Assembly: GCA_965262305.1 (NCBI GenBank)
Contig: CBDHEY010000004.1
Span: forward strand, 868,001-932,000
Length of the DNA: 64,000 bases
Source of the DNA: CBDHEY01 sp965262305
GTDB taxonomy: Bacteria; Pseudomonadota; Gammaproteobacteria; Pseudomonadales; Cellvibrionaceae
Reading direction: 5' to 3'
The notes beneath the pieces are model-generated. The model ran no database searches and had not been told where the DNA came from. It was given only the letters and a program-made list of their open reading frames with translations. The translations under genes were made by a program, and so were the position numbers. Of this stretch, positions 27,041 through 36,195 are shown piece after piece (position 1 is the stretch's first letter; each line of letters starts with the position of its first letter).

Positions 27041-28648
27041 TTATTTTTTCCAGGTCGCATAGTGACTATATTCAGGCTGTAATGTTTGACTGAATACTGG
27101 TGTGCCATCGATATCTTTAAGACTCACCGTCATTTCTGCAGAGTACTGATCAATTGCGACATCGCCATAAAACTGTAAACCTGCGAATGGAGAAAGGTTT
27201 GGTGCATCAGGAGCTTTTTCAAAAACAACCTGTGGACCAAAGGTGTTATCTAGGTCGTTAGGTCCAAAGCTGCCAGCGTTAAGCGGGCCTGCAACAAACT
27301 CCCAGAATGGGGAAAACTCTTGGAAAACGGCTTTATTTGGATCGTAATAATGTGCCGCGCAATAGTGAACATCTGCAGTAAGCCAAACAACATTCTTAAC
27401 ATTGTATTTTTTGATAAAGCGTAACAAGTTGGCCATTTCTAATTCTCGACCTTTTGGTTCTCCGTCACCATTGGCCATATTTTCGAATCTTTCTGGTCCA
27501 TCGCGCACGATTAAACCGATCGGCATGTCCGACGCAATCACCTTCCAAACTGATTTAGAATGAAGTAGTTTTCTTTTAAGCCAACCTAATTGTTCCTTAC
27601 CGAAGAAGCGTGTCTCTGGTCCTTCTTCTGTTTGATCATTTGCCGTGTTAGGTCCGCGGTAACTCCGCATATCGACCACCATTACATCTAATAGCTCGCC
27701 ATAAGGGATGTGACGATATACACGCTCTTGCTCTCTGGCGTTAAATGGACGCATTGGAGCATACTCCAAAAACGAAGTCGCACCACGCGCAATAAGAAGA
27801 GGGACATTTTTCTCTGTATAGCGGTCGTCATCAGTGAGGTCTTTTGAATCTGACCAGTTGTTTACTACTTCGTGGTCATCCCATTGCCATATCTGAGGAA
27901 CTTCGGCATTAAATGCTCGAACATTCTCGTCTAACATATTGTATCTAAATCGGCCCCGGAACTCGTCTAGAGTTTCGGCAACTTTTGATACTTCTTCCGT
28001 AACAATATTTTTCCAGATTAAACCGTCCTCTGCAGTTTTGATTTCGGATATTGGGCCATCTGCATAGACGTTGTCGCCGCAATGAATAAAGAAATCGGGA
28101 TTTTCCTGGCGCATTGTTTCGTAAATTCGCATGCCTCCAAAATCTGGGTTAATCCCCCAGCCTTGACCTGCGGTATCACCACCCCACAAAAAGTGAATGT
28201 CTCGCGAACTGTAGTTTGGTGCAGTAATGAAATGGCCTTCATATGGCGCGCTAAAAATACGCTCGTTGGTCAAACCCTGAAAATTTACTCGTACAAAAAC
28301 TTCTCTGTCAGCGCGTAATCCTGTTAAATCAATTCTCGCAGTGTAATCCGTGTCGGCCAGTGCAAATGGGCCTGTTATTACTCGTGATCGCGAAAAATTT
28401 TCATCGTAACTATATTCAACAATCATTCTTGCTGGTCGATCACTACGACTCCATACAATACCTCGGTTTGCCGTTACGTCACCGAATTGAATTCCTTGTT
28501 CTAACAAAGGTCTTTCTGAATCTGATGAAATTATGCCTGCTGAATAAGACAGGGTTTTATTCGATAAAGCACTTGATGCCGCAATACCACCAGCAATTAG
28601 TCCTGTTTTTTTTAAGAATTTACGTCGGTCATTGTTTTGTTCTGACAT
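27041..28648 (-). CDS. phoD: PhoD-family alkaline phosphatase, Tat-exported
   Basis: Secreted phosphodiesterase/phosphatase of the PhoD family (metallophosphatase, calcium/iron dependent in studied members). The N-terminus carries a twin-arginine signal, DRRKFLKKTGLIAGG, followed by a hydrophobic stretch. A PhoD N-domain comes first, then HFLWGGDTAGQGWG, HCGDNVYADGP, WQWDDHEVVNNW and LTADVHYCAAH, which hold the metal ligands. The length of 535 residues is normal. Possible roles are phosphate scavenging and release of phosphate from organic esters. It is divergent from the TonB receptor gene with a 339-bp shared upstream region. Confidence 0.92.
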   Translation of the reverse strand: MSEQNNDRRKFLKKTGLIAGGIAASSALSNKTLSYSAGIISSDSERPLLEQGIQFGDVTANRGIVWSRSDRPARMIVEYSYDENFSRSRVITGPFALADTDYTARIDLTGLRADREVFVRVNFQGLTNERIFSAPYEGHFITAPNYSSRDIHFLWGGDTAGQGWGINPDFGGMRIYETMRQENPDFFIHCGDNVYADGPISEIKTAEDGLIWKNIVTEEVSKVAETLDEFRGRFRYNMLDENVRAFNAEVPQIWQWDDHEVVNNWSDSKDLTDDDRYTEKNVPLLIARGATSFLEYAPMRPFNAREQERVYRHIPYGELLDVMVVDMRSYRGPNTANDQTEEGPETRFFGKEQLGWLKRKLLHSKSVWKVIASDMPIGLIVRDGPERFENMANGDGEPKGRELEMANLLRFIKKYNVKNVVWLTADVHYCAAHYYDPNKAVFQEFSPFWEFVAGPLNAGSFGPNDLDNTFGPQVVFEKAPDAPNLSPFAGLQFYGDVAIDQYSAEMTVSLKDIDGTPVFSQTLQPEYSHYATWKK

Positions 28649-28987
28649 TTCTCACCCCTTAACATATTGTGTTTTTAAGACGGAAAATAACTTGTGGATA
28701 ACTGTGCCAGCTAAAGAATAGGCTGCAGCTTCTTCAGTCTTACTGGTAAGTATTACAATTTCAGACTCTCATGTTTAAGCTAAATTAATATTTCGAGAAG
28801 AGTTTATGAAAAGAAAAAACATGTTCACAACTAATTAAAAAGACGTCAATTTTTAAGGCTTATTTTTGATGTTGCGACAATTTGTCGCATATTTTTTTTA
28901 AATTAATGGTGTTAAAGTCGCGTCAAATCAGATCTGAAATTTAGAAGAATTATACCTGTTTAGTGGCACTATTCTACTGGGAAAAAT
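28649..28987. promoter_or_regulatory. Divergent control region phoD / TonB-dependent receptor
   Basis: 339 bp without a gene. It contains a perfect 17-bp palindrome near 28880, a consensus DnaA-type 9-mer (TGTGGATAA at 28693-28701), and a short CTTAC-TG-GTAAG repeat at 28739-28750. I saw no clear Pho box (two CTGTCAT repeats), although phoD genes are often PhoB-controlled, and no Fur-box consensus. Promoters for both genes must lie here. Confidence 0.5.
28873..28889. promoter_or_regulatory. Perfect 17-bp palindrome, candidate operator for the receptor gene
   Basis: TGCGACAA at 28873-28880 and TTGTCGCA at 28882-28889 are exact reverse complements around a single central T. It lies about 100 bp upstream of the receptor start, followed by a run of T and AT-rich DNA. 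Size and symmetry are those of a dimeric repressor operator. I cannot match it to a known regulator. Confidence 0.5.
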
Positions 28988-31297
28988 ATGCAAGATAAGT
29001 CAATAAAGAAATTAAATTACTTGAAATACCTAGCGATTCCGGGTGTGTTCTCGGTAAGCCTCCTGATGCCAGCGACCAAAGCCGCTGAATCAGATAGTAA
29101 ACTTGAAGAAATGTTTGTAATCGCTGATAGACTTTTTGCCGATACTCTCTTAGTGAGTCCGACTTCACGTATCACTGCTGAAAATATAGAAGCATTAAAT
29201 ATTACAACAGTTGAAGATGCGTTTGCTCATGAGCCTAACTTGGTAATTCGAAAACGGTATATTGGTGATCCTAATGGTGTTTTGGGAATTCGTGGATCTG
29301 GTATGTTCCAGACTACTCGAGCTTTAGTTTTTGCCGATGGGTTGCCTTTACACTATCTACTGCAGACTCGTTGGAATGGATCGCCTAGGTGGTCGCTTGT
29401 AAGCCCCAATGAAATTGAATCTGCCGATGTTATTTATGGCCCTTATTCTGCGGAATATAGCGGTAATGCAATGGGTGGAGTGGTTGATATCAAAACACGA
29501 ATACCAACTCAGCGAGAATTCAATGTTGAAGGAGCTTTATTTGCTCAGTTTTATGATGAGTTAGGAACAAACGAAACCTTTTTGGGTAATAAACTATTTG
29601 CTTCTTATGAAGATAAAATTGATGGTCTGACTATTTTTGCTTCCGTCAATCATTTGAAGAACGATAGTCATCCGATGTCAAATTTCTTCATTCGAGATGC
29701 TGATAATGATGGAAATATTAATAGTGAGCGCGCAGCTCTTATTAATCAAGGCGTTTCTGGATTTATACAGGGTAAAAGTGATCGTGGAGAAGATGTGCTT
29801 TACATAGGCGATTCTGGAGCAGAAGAAAGTACAACTGATCTCTACAAAATAAAGTTAGGCTATGACGTTGGCTCTGTTCAGTTGCGCGGAACAATCGCTT
29901 ATGAAGAGCGAGAACGAGAAGAAACAGATCAGAATAATTATTTGAGAGATTCTAGTGGAAATGTTTTTTGGGGAGAAGGAGGCGGTAATTTTCAGCAGCG
30001 ATTTCAAGAGAGGAATAGTTTACTTATTGGTTTAGGGTTGAGTACAAAATTTTCTAGTACGTGGCTTTTAGATATTTACACAACGCAATTTGAAATATTG
30101 AAAGACGAAGAAATACGCACTGCAAGAAATCCTTCTGACCCGAGCTTTCAAAGCCAAAATGAAAGTTTTCGAGCAAGATTGACCGAGCATGATGGCACTG
30201 GATGGAAAACTCTAGATATTAAGGTTGGAACAGAAGAACTCGCATTGAATAAGAATATGCGACTATCGCTTGGTCTATTTGCAGATGAGTATGAGCTGGG
30301 GTTGAAAGGCGATAATATTAATTCGATCACCGGAGAGGTGGGCAGTTCTAGGCCGGCAAGTGGAGGTAAAACAAATACGCAAGCGGCATTTGCACAGTGG
30401 GGCTACGGATTTCACCCTAAGTGGGACTTAGCTCTAGGCGTTCGTCATGAGGAATGGGAATCTTCAGATGGCTTTATAGGTGATCTAGAGGCGAGTGATC
30501 GATCCGAATCGGGTACCTCTCCAAAATTTTCCCTGGCTTATTTTGCGTCCGATAAGTGGAGTTTTCGTTACTCTTTAGCTAAAGCATATCGGTTTCCTAT
30601 AACTGAGGAGCTTTTCTCAAACGAAAGTCGATCAATCAACTTGGTAGTTTCTGACCCAAGTCTGGAGCCTGAAGTAGGAATTTTTCACAATTTTTCGGTC
30701 GATTATCATTTAACAGATGGGTATATAAGGACGAATATATTCTACGATGTTGTTGAGGATACTATTTTTAATCAAACCCAGATCTTTGCCGATAGGGATG
30801 AAAGTGGAAACAGTATAAACCGTTCAGTGACGACATTCCTTCCCATTGATGAAGTCGAAACTCAAGGTGTAGAATTTATTTATAATCAAGAAAAAGCATT
30901 TGGTTCTCGTCTCTCAGTAAAATTTAATGCGGCCTACACCAAAGCTGAAATTACTGAAAACTCACGAAATGAGGAAACCGTGGGGAACACTTTGCCGAGG
31001 ATACCCAACTGGCGAGCAAATTTAATTTTGGGGCATCCAATTAGCGATACCCTTGATTTTAATACTAGTTTTCGATATGCCAGTGATGCTTTTGGGGATT
31101 TGGATAACGGTGACCGAGAGGATAATGTATTTGGCGCAATCGATAGCTACCTATTTGTAAATGCAAAAGTAAATTGGGAAGTGTCCAGCGATGCGGCGCT
31201 ATCTTTAGGTATGGATAATATCTTCAATGAGCTTGCTTATGTCGCCCACCCTTGGCCTTCTCGAACGCTTTTTGTCGAAGGCAAAATAAGCTTTTAG
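28988..31297 (+). CDS. TonB-dependent outer membrane receptor
   Basis: This 769-residue outer membrane transporter has a signal peptide ending near residue 35 (PATKAAES) and a TonB-box-like EEMFVIA. The plug domain includes TVEDAFAHEPNLVIRKRY, GIRGSG, ADGLPL and SAEYSGNAMGGVVDIKT, followed by a 22-strand-type barrel ending in a C-terminal phenylalanine (FVEGKISF). The fused plug and barrel import large chelates using energy from TonB. The adjacent PepSY protein points to iron chelates or siderophores, but no ligand can be read from the sequence. It starts with ATG and probably forms an operon with the next gene (38-bp gap). Confidence 0.93.
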   Translation: MQDKSIKKLNYLKYLAIPGVFSVSLLMPATKAAESDSKLEEMFVIADRLFADTLLVSPTSRITAENIEALNITTVEDAFAHEPNLVIRKRYIGDPNGVLGIRGSGMFQTTRALVFADGLPLHYLLQTRWNGSPRWSLVSPNEIESADVIYGPYSAEYSGNAMGGVVDIKTRIPTQREFNVEGALFAQFYDELGTNETFLGNKLFASYEDKIDGLTIFASVNHLKNDSHPMSNFFIRDADNDGNINSERAALINQGVSGFIQGKSDRGEDVLYIGDSGAEESTTDLYKIKLGYDVGSVQLRGTIAYEEREREETDQNNYLRDSSGNVFWGEGGGNFQQRFQERNSLLIGLGLSTKFSSTWLLDIYTTQFEILKDEEIRTARNPSDPSFQSQNESFRARLTEHDGTGWKTLDIKVGTEELALNKNMRLSLGLFADEYELGLKGDNINSITGEVGSSRPASGGKTNTQAAFAQWGYGFHPKWDLALGVRHEEWESSDGFIGDLEASDRSESGTSPKFSLAYFASDKWSFRYSLAKAYRFPITEELFSNESRSINLVVSDPSLEPEVGIFHNFSVDYHLTDGYIRTNIFYDVVEDTIFNQTQIFADRDESGNSINRSVTTFLPIDEVETQGVEFIYNQEKAFGSRLSVKFNAAYTKAEITENSRNEETVGNTLPRIPNWRANLILGHPISDTLDFNTSFRYASDAFGDLDNGDREDNVFGAIDSYLFVNAKVNWEVSSDAALSLGMDNIFNELAYVAHPWPSRTLFVEGKISF

Positions 31298-31335
31298 TTT
31301 GGGTTTTCTTAATCTTACATATTTTCGAGTGAGTT

Positions 31336-32736
31336 ATGCATCCGCATATTAGAATTAGAGTTTGGCGTTGGCATTTCTTTGCCGGCTTGATGGTTATTCC
31401 TTTCGCTATAGTATTGTCTTTAACCGGCGCAATATATTTATTTAAAGCTCAGTATGAAAATTACGTTGACAGTAGCTTGGCAAATACCTCAGTGAAATCA
31501 TTGGGAGATAGAAAGTTTTTAAGTTACGAAGAAATTATCGTACGATTTAATGCTCAGGTTCCTAAAGCAATATTTAAAAAGCTTTTTCTTAGTAACGCAA
31601 ATCCCTCTTTATTTAAGTTAGAGGTTGATGTTGAAGGAGAGAGCTATGTCTATTGGTTAGATCGATCCAGCGGAGAAATTCTACACGGAGTGAATGCAAA
31701 TGATCGACTAATGAATTTTTCAAAGACACTACATGGCGAACTTCTTAGCGGTTCTATTGGTTCAATTATTGTCGAATTTATGGCTGTTTGGATGATTGTA
31801 CTCATTCTCACTGGAATGTATTTGTGGGTAAGTAATCAGTCTTCAAAAGCGAGTATTGTCACTAAATTAAAGGCTGTTTTTCTTGTTTCGGTCGCAAAGA
31901 ACAATAAAAGAGAAACATGGAAACGACTGCACGGAGTTCTAGGTATTTGGATAGGCTTACTAGTTTTGCTGTTGCTGATTTCAGGGTTACCTTGGACTCA
32001 AGTTTGGGGTGGTGCGTTTAAAGAAGTGCAAAAAGTTATGGGCTGGGACGGACCCGGACAAGAGTGGTTTGTTTCTCTAAAATCAAAACCTGGTGTCGCT
32101 GCTAAATCTATCGAAGACGGTTTAGATTTATGGTCAGTTTCAAGTTCCGATCAAAGTCAAGTTGTACTAAAGTCAAATTTAAATCATAGTGGGTTATCCG
32201 AAATAACAATTGATCAGGTGATTAATAAAGTAGATTCGCTAAACTTGCGAGATCCAATTTGGGTTTTACCGCCCAAAGGTGATGATGGCGTTTGGTCGGT
32301 GCGCTCCATGACACAATACAGACCTGATCGAAAAACGTATCACTTTGATAAATGGACTGGCGAAGAGATCATGAAGATTGAGTTCGCTGATTATCACCCG
32401 GTAAAACGCGTTGCTTCCTACGGTATTGCGTTGCACGAGGGAGCTTTGTTTGGTGTTGCTAACCAATTGTTAGGTTTAATCACTGCAATTAGTATTATTT
32501 TTCTTAGTGTTTCTGGTATTTTTATTTGGTGGATTCGTAGACCAAAAGGGACGTTCGCTGCCCCAAAAAACTCTTCTCAAAAAAAACTAGGTTATGGCTG
32601 GTGCGCTTCAATCATGATTTTAAGCTTAGTTTTACCTTTGTTTGGTTTGAGTGTCTTATGTTTGATTGCTTATGAATTGATTTGTAATCGATTGCGTTTG
32701 ATTATTGGTAAACCAGAAAATGTCACTGTCGATTAA
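31336..32736 (+). CDS. PepSY-domain membrane protein (PiuB-like putative iron-chelate reductase)
   Basis: Inner-membrane PepSY-associated TM protein of 466 residues. The first helix starts with RVWRWHFFAGLMVIPFAIVL; a second histidine-bearing block is WKRLHGVLGIWIGLLVL, and a third is YGIALHEGALFG with the final helices. PepSY segments lie in the periplasmic loops (for example KTYHFDKWTGEEIM). Conserved histidines in the helices are thought to bind haem and to support reduction of iron in siderophores taken up by the partner receptor. The position directly after the TonB-dependent receptor supports that role. It converges on rdgB. Confidence 0.85.
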   Translation: MHPHIRIRVWRWHFFAGLMVIPFAIVLSLTGAIYLFKAQYENYVDSSLANTSVKSLGDRKFLSYEEIIVRFNAQVPKAIFKKLFLSNANPSLFKLEVDVEGESYVYWLDRSSGEILHGVNANDRLMNFSKTLHGELLSGSIGSIIVEFMAVWMIVLILTGMYLWVSNQSSKASIVTKLKAVFLVSVAKNNKRETWKRLHGVLGIWIGLLVLLLLISGLPWTQVWGGAFKEVQKVMGWDGPGQEWFVSLKSKPGVAAKSIEDGLDLWSVSSSDQSQVVLKSNLNHSGLSEITIDQVINKVDSLNLRDPIWVLPPKGDDGVWSVRSMTQYRPDRKTYHFDKWTGEEIMKIEFADYHPVKRVASYGIALHEGALFGVANQLLGLITAISIIFLSVSGIFIWWIRRPKGTFAAPKNSSQKKLGYGWCASIMILSLVLPLFGLSVLCLIAYELICNRLRLIIGKPENVTVD

Positions 32737-32787
32737 GCTCGCAGAAACTAAATCTTGGTTCGTGATAAATGGATTATTTGAGCTTCT

Positions 32788-33381
32788 CTAAGGCGAAATC
32801 TGTTTGATAAGTTTCTTTAGTGCTATCGCTCTATGGCTAATTGAATTTTTGACATCTTTGGTAAGTTCCGCAGAATGGCAATTGTGGGTAGGTACATAAA
32901 AATAGGGGTCATAACCAAAACCATTATTCCCTTTTGGTTCTTCTGCAATATACCCTTCCCATGAACCTTGAGCGATAACAGGGGTAGGGTCTTTTTCATG
33001 TCGCAGAAAAACCAGAACGCATTGGTAGCGCGCGGTGCGCTTTTCTTTAGGTAATCCAGCTAAGCTTTGTATTAGCTTTTTATTGTTTTCCTCGTCTGTT
33101 GCGTCGTCGCCTGAAAATCTCGCAGAGTATATGCCTGGTTGACCTAATAATTCATCGACTTCAATTCCTGAATCATCTGCAATGCTAGGTAGGCCTGTTT
33201 CTTTGCTAGCATTCCTGGCTTTAATTAAAGCATTTTCTATAAAAGTTAGACCGGTTTCGGGAACATCTGGTACATTGAAATCGGATTGGGCTTTTACGGA
33301 ATAGCCAAGGTTATCGAGCATGCTTTGTAATTCTATCAGTTTCCCTTGGTTTCCACTTGCAAGCACAATCGTGTTATCCAT
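32788..33381 (-). CDS. rdgB: XTP/dITP pyrophosphatase (non-canonical purine NTPase)
   Basis: House-cleaning enzyme that hydrolyses dITP, XTP and ITP to monophosphates, keeping deaminated purines out of DNA. The N-terminal VLASGNQGKLIELQ, the ADDSGIEVDELLGQPGIYSARFSG block and FGYDPYFYVP are diagnostic. The length of 197 residues is typical. ATG start, and its start abuts the DUF4426 gene (1-bp gap), making it part of the metX-metW-DUF4426-rdgB series. Confidence 0.97.
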   Translation of the reverse strand: MDNTIVLASGNQGKLIELQSMLDNLGYSVKAQSDFNVPDVPETGLTFIENALIKARNASKETGLPSIADDSGIEVDELLGQPGIYSARFSGDDATDEENNKKLIQSLAGLPKEKRTARYQCVLVFLRHEKDPTPVIAQGSWEGYIAEEPKGNNGFGYDPYFYVPTHNCHSAELTKDVKNSISHRAIALKKLIKQISP

Positions 33382-33382
33382 T

Positions 33383-33817
33383 TTATTTCTCCGCGTAAAT
33401 CGTTTTGGTGAAAGTTAAATTTAGCGGATCTTTTTCTCCATCTGGCGTGACGTTTAGATCAAAATGTATAACTTCTTTATTATTGATTGGTACTGGAGCG
33501 AGATAATAGGTTGCAGTTTCTTCCTTGATTTCTATAAATTTGAGTTGTTTTTGTTGTTGCATCAAGTTAGTTGTTGTGCCCCATACTTTTGCCGGCAGCC
33601 CGCCATATTCTCCTTTTGGTACAACAGAAATATTTATTAGGTTTTCGTATTGACTGCGCTTAATGCCGTGGATTGCGGCAATGTTAGGTTTCACAAACGT
33701 GCTATTGAAAACGGTATAGTGCACGGAATATTTATCAAATTCTTGGAATTCATCAGCCAGTCCCGATGAGTAAACAAATATAATAAGTAGAGCAAGAAAG
33801 TTTAATCGCTTAATCAT
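33383..33817 (-). CDS. DUF4426 secreted protein
   Basis: Small exported protein of unknown function, always found beside metW and rdgB in Pseudomonas-like genomes. The frame opens further upstream inside metW, but the ATG at 33817 is preferred because MIKRLNFLALLIIFVYSSGLA is then a normal signal peptide. The mature part is beta-rich (VHYTVFNSTFVKPNIAAIHG). The start overlaps the metW stop by 8 bp, so translation is probably coupled. Confidence 0.88.
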   Translation of the reverse strand: MIKRLNFLALLIIFVYSSGLADEFQEFDKYSVHYTVFNSTFVKPNIAAIHGIKRSQYENLINISVVPKGEYGGLPAKVWGTTTNLMQQQKQLKFIEIKEETATYYLAPVPINNKEVIHFDLNVTPDGEKDPLNLTFTKTIYAEK

Positions 33818-34406
33818 GTCGTGATACTCGATAGAGGGCGGTTTCGCCAAACAAATTTGGATGTGTCCTTTGAAATGAGCGACCTAAGGACTTTTCAGCA
33901 ACAACTTCTCTATTAAGGACTTTTAGTTTCAGTGCCTTACAGAGAAAATCAAAATCTTTGAATGTGCAAAAATGGATATTTGGAGTGTCATACCATTCAT
34001 AGGGTAGCAAATCAGAAACGGGCATTCTGCCGTGCAATATTAGATGTATCCGAGTTCTCCAATGGCCGAAATTTGGAAATGTGACGATGCATTCTTTTCC
34101 AACTCTGAGCATTTCCTGCAACACAATGTGGGGGTGGGCCATAGTTTGAATTGTTTGCGACATAATAACCGTATCGAAACTTTGGTCTGCAAAATTACTC
34201 AAGCCTTCGTCGATATTTTGCTCAATAACATTTACGTTATTTTCAATGCACCTTAAGATGTTTTCTGAATTAATGTCTAATCCGTAGCCGTGAATATTTT
34301 TCGATTCAGTCAGTTTTTTTAACAATATGCCGTCGCCGCAACCCAGGTCAAGTACCCGACTATTTGGTTTAACCCAAGAGTGAATGATCTTATGGTCGAA
34401 ACGCAT
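33810..34406 (-). CDS. metW: Methionine biosynthesis protein MetW
   Basis: Class I SAM-dependent methyltransferase-like protein of 198 residues. The glycine-rich motif I is RVLDLGCGDGILLKKL, followed by the acidic YGLDIN strand and a QTIQTMAHP post-motif. MetW supports MetX activity in methionine synthesis in Pseudomonas and relatives. It lies two bases after metX and overlaps DUF4426, so it is part of one transcript. Confidence 0.95.
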   Translation of the reverse strand: MRFDHKIIHSWVKPNSRVLDLGCGDGILLKKLTESKNIHGYGLDINSENILRCIENNVNVIEQNIDEGLSNFADQSFDTVIMSQTIQTMAHPHIVLQEMLRVGKECIVTFPNFGHWRTRIHLILHGRMPVSDLLPYEWYDTPNIHFCTFKDFDFLCKALKLKVLNREVVAEKSLGRSFQRTHPNLFGETALYRVSRHD

Positions 34407-34408
34407 GG

Positions 34409-35557
34409 TTAGCTAGTCTCAATTTGCGTCATGTATTTTGAAAATAGATCCCAATATCTTGCTTGATTTGGAATTAAAAATGCGTCGTGTCCATAGTGGG
34501 ATTCGATTTCGCCATAAACGACGTCTCGATCCGCTTTCATTAATGCATTAACAATTTCTCGTGATCTTTCCGGCGCAAAACGCCAGTCGGAACTAAAAGA
34601 AATGACTAGAAATTTACATTTTGAGAGTCTAAAGGCCTCGGCCGGATCATTGTTGTATTCTCGAGCGAGATCGAAGTAGTCCAGAGCGCGCGTCATTAGA
34701 ATATAAGTGTTTGCGTCAAAGCTTCCAGAAAATTTTTCACCTTGGTATCTTAAATAGCTTTGAATTTGAAATTCTACCGGTTCTTCTACTCCTTGTTCAA
34801 AGGAGCCAGAGCGAATATCACGGCCAAACTTTTTCCCGAGACCATCGTCGGACAAATAGGTGATGTGTCCTATCATGCGCGCAATGGATAAACCTTCTTG
34901 CGGTATGGTTTCTTCGTGTAGATAGTCGCCGGAATGAAAATTTGGATCTTTCATTATGGCTTGACGAGCGGTTTCATTAAAGGCGATGTTTTGTGCAGTA
35001 AGCTTCATAGCTGAAGCGATAATGACGCAATGGCGAATTCTATCTGGGTATTCCAGCGACCAGCGCATAGCTTGCATGCCTCCCAAACTACCGCCAATTA
35101 CTGCTGCCCAAATTTTAATTCCAAGGTTATCTGCAAGTCTCGCTTGTGTATGTACCCAGTCTCTTACGCGTAGGTTGGGAAATCGACTACCCCAAGGTTT
35201 TCCTGTTTCTGGTTCGATCGTATTTGGTCCCGTTGAGCCGTGGCACCCACCAATATTGTTACAGCAAATAACAAAAAATCTATTTGTATCGATTGGCTTC
35301 CCTGGACCAATATAATGTTCCCACCACCCGGGTTTTTTATCTTCTTTGGAATAGTAGCCCGCAGCATGGTGTGTCCCTGATAGAGCATGACAAATGAGGA
35401 TGGCGTTTGTGCGATTTTTATTAAGCTCGCCATAGGTTTCATAAACAAGTCTGAATGACGAAATTTCACGACCATTTGATAATTTCAATGGTTCATCAAA
35501 ATCCATGAATTTTGGCGCGACTTGCCCAACAGAGTCCTTCGGGAATGGCGACGACAT
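34409..35557 (-). CDS. metX: Homoserine O-acyltransferase MetX
   Basis: Alpha/beta-hydrolase-fold enzyme that acylates homoserine at the start of methionine synthesis. The nucleophile elbow GGSLGGMQAMRW is present, with catalytic Asp in SFSSDWRFAP and His in SHYGHDAFLI. The length of 382 residues is typical. Homologues that occur with MetW, as in Pseudomonas, often use succinyl-CoA rather than acetyl-CoA; the specificity here cannot be decided by eye. ATG start, 6 bp after yggT. Confidence 0.95.
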   Translation of the reverse strand: MSSPFPKDSVGQVAPKFMDFDEPLKLSNGREISSFRLVYETYGELNKNRTNAILICHALSGTHHAAGYYSKEDKKPGWWEHYIGPGKPIDTNRFFVICCNNIGGCHGSTGPNTIEPETGKPWGSRFPNLRVRDWVHTQARLADNLGIKIWAAVIGGSLGGMQAMRWSLEYPDRIRHCVIIASAMKLTAQNIAFNETARQAIMKDPNFHSGDYLHEETIPQEGLSIARMIGHITYLSDDGLGKKFGRDIRSGSFEQGVEEPVEFQIQSYLRYQGEKFSGSFDANTYILMTRALDYFDLAREYNNDPAEAFRLSKCKFLVISFSSDWRFAPERSREIVNALMKADRDVVYGEIESHYGHDAFLIPNQARYWDLFSKYMTQIETS

Positions 35558-35563
35558 TAACGC

Positions 35564-36151
35564 TTAATATCCAATAATCAGTTGCGGGTGAAGGCTGAGT
35601 GAACTCGCAAATGCGTCTAAAACCATTTGTACAATGTACACCGCCATCCCAATAAAAAATACTGAGAAATCCAGTCCTCCGACAGGAGGAATAAGTTTTT
35701 GAACAGGGCTCATTAGCGGCGCTAGTAATTGGTGCGCAAGAAGGATAGCTGGGTGGCGGCTTTGGGGCGCAACAAAGCTACTGATGACTAATATGACGAT
35801 ACATACAATAATGATGTATGTTGACAGCTTTAGCGTGCCGAGCAGTGCCCAGGAAAGAATCATTAACGGGTTAACAAGGTTTTGATACAGAATAAGTGCA
35901 ATGGTTTCAGCAATTAGAGACTGAACAATAAGGGCTAGAATGATTGAAGCTATATCGATGCCAAATAAACCGGGAATGACTCGTCTTATCGGTATTAAAA
36001 CCGGATTGGTAACTTTAACAATGGCTTGCGAAAACGGATTGTAAAAGTCTGCGCGAGCAATTTGTAGAAAAAAACGTAGTGCGACAAAGATTAAGAACAC
36101 CGTTCCCAAGGATTCGATTATAAAAATAAGTATTTCTGCAAGTGTATTCAT
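35564..36151 (-). CDS. yggT: YggT family membrane protein
   Basis: Integral membrane protein of 195 residues with two copies of the YggT domain (PF02325), each with two hydrophobic segments and an FxNPFSQAIVKVTNPVLIPIRR-like loop: RADFYNPFSQAIVKVTNP in the first half, HQLLAPLMSPVQKLIPP in the second. Reported roles include osmotic shock tolerance and membrane integrity; the mechanism is unknown. Position between proC and metX is conserved. Confidence 0.93.
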   Translation of the reverse strand: MNTLAEILIFIIESLGTVFLIFVALRFFLQIARADFYNPFSQAIVKVTNPVLIPIRRVIPGLFGIDIASIILALIVQSLIAETIALILYQNLVNPLMILSWALLGTLKLSTYIIIVCIVILVISSFVAPQSRHPAILLAHQLLAPLMSPVQKLIPPVGGLDFSVFFIGMAVYIVQMVLDAFASSLSLHPQLIIGY

Positions 36152-36195
36152 AAAAGGGTTTGATCCTTGATCAATTCGCCGAGTATTTTCTATAA

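Noticed and set aside
28693..28701. Consensus DnaA box TGTGGATAA near phoD
   Set aside because: A single 9-mer, with no cluster, no dnaA/dnaN/gidA nearby and no AT-rich unwinding array, does not support an origin.
28649..28987. Pho box or Fur box ahead of phoD and the TonB receptor
   Set aside because: No paired CTGTCAT repeats and no GATAATGATAATC-like 19-mer could be found by eye.
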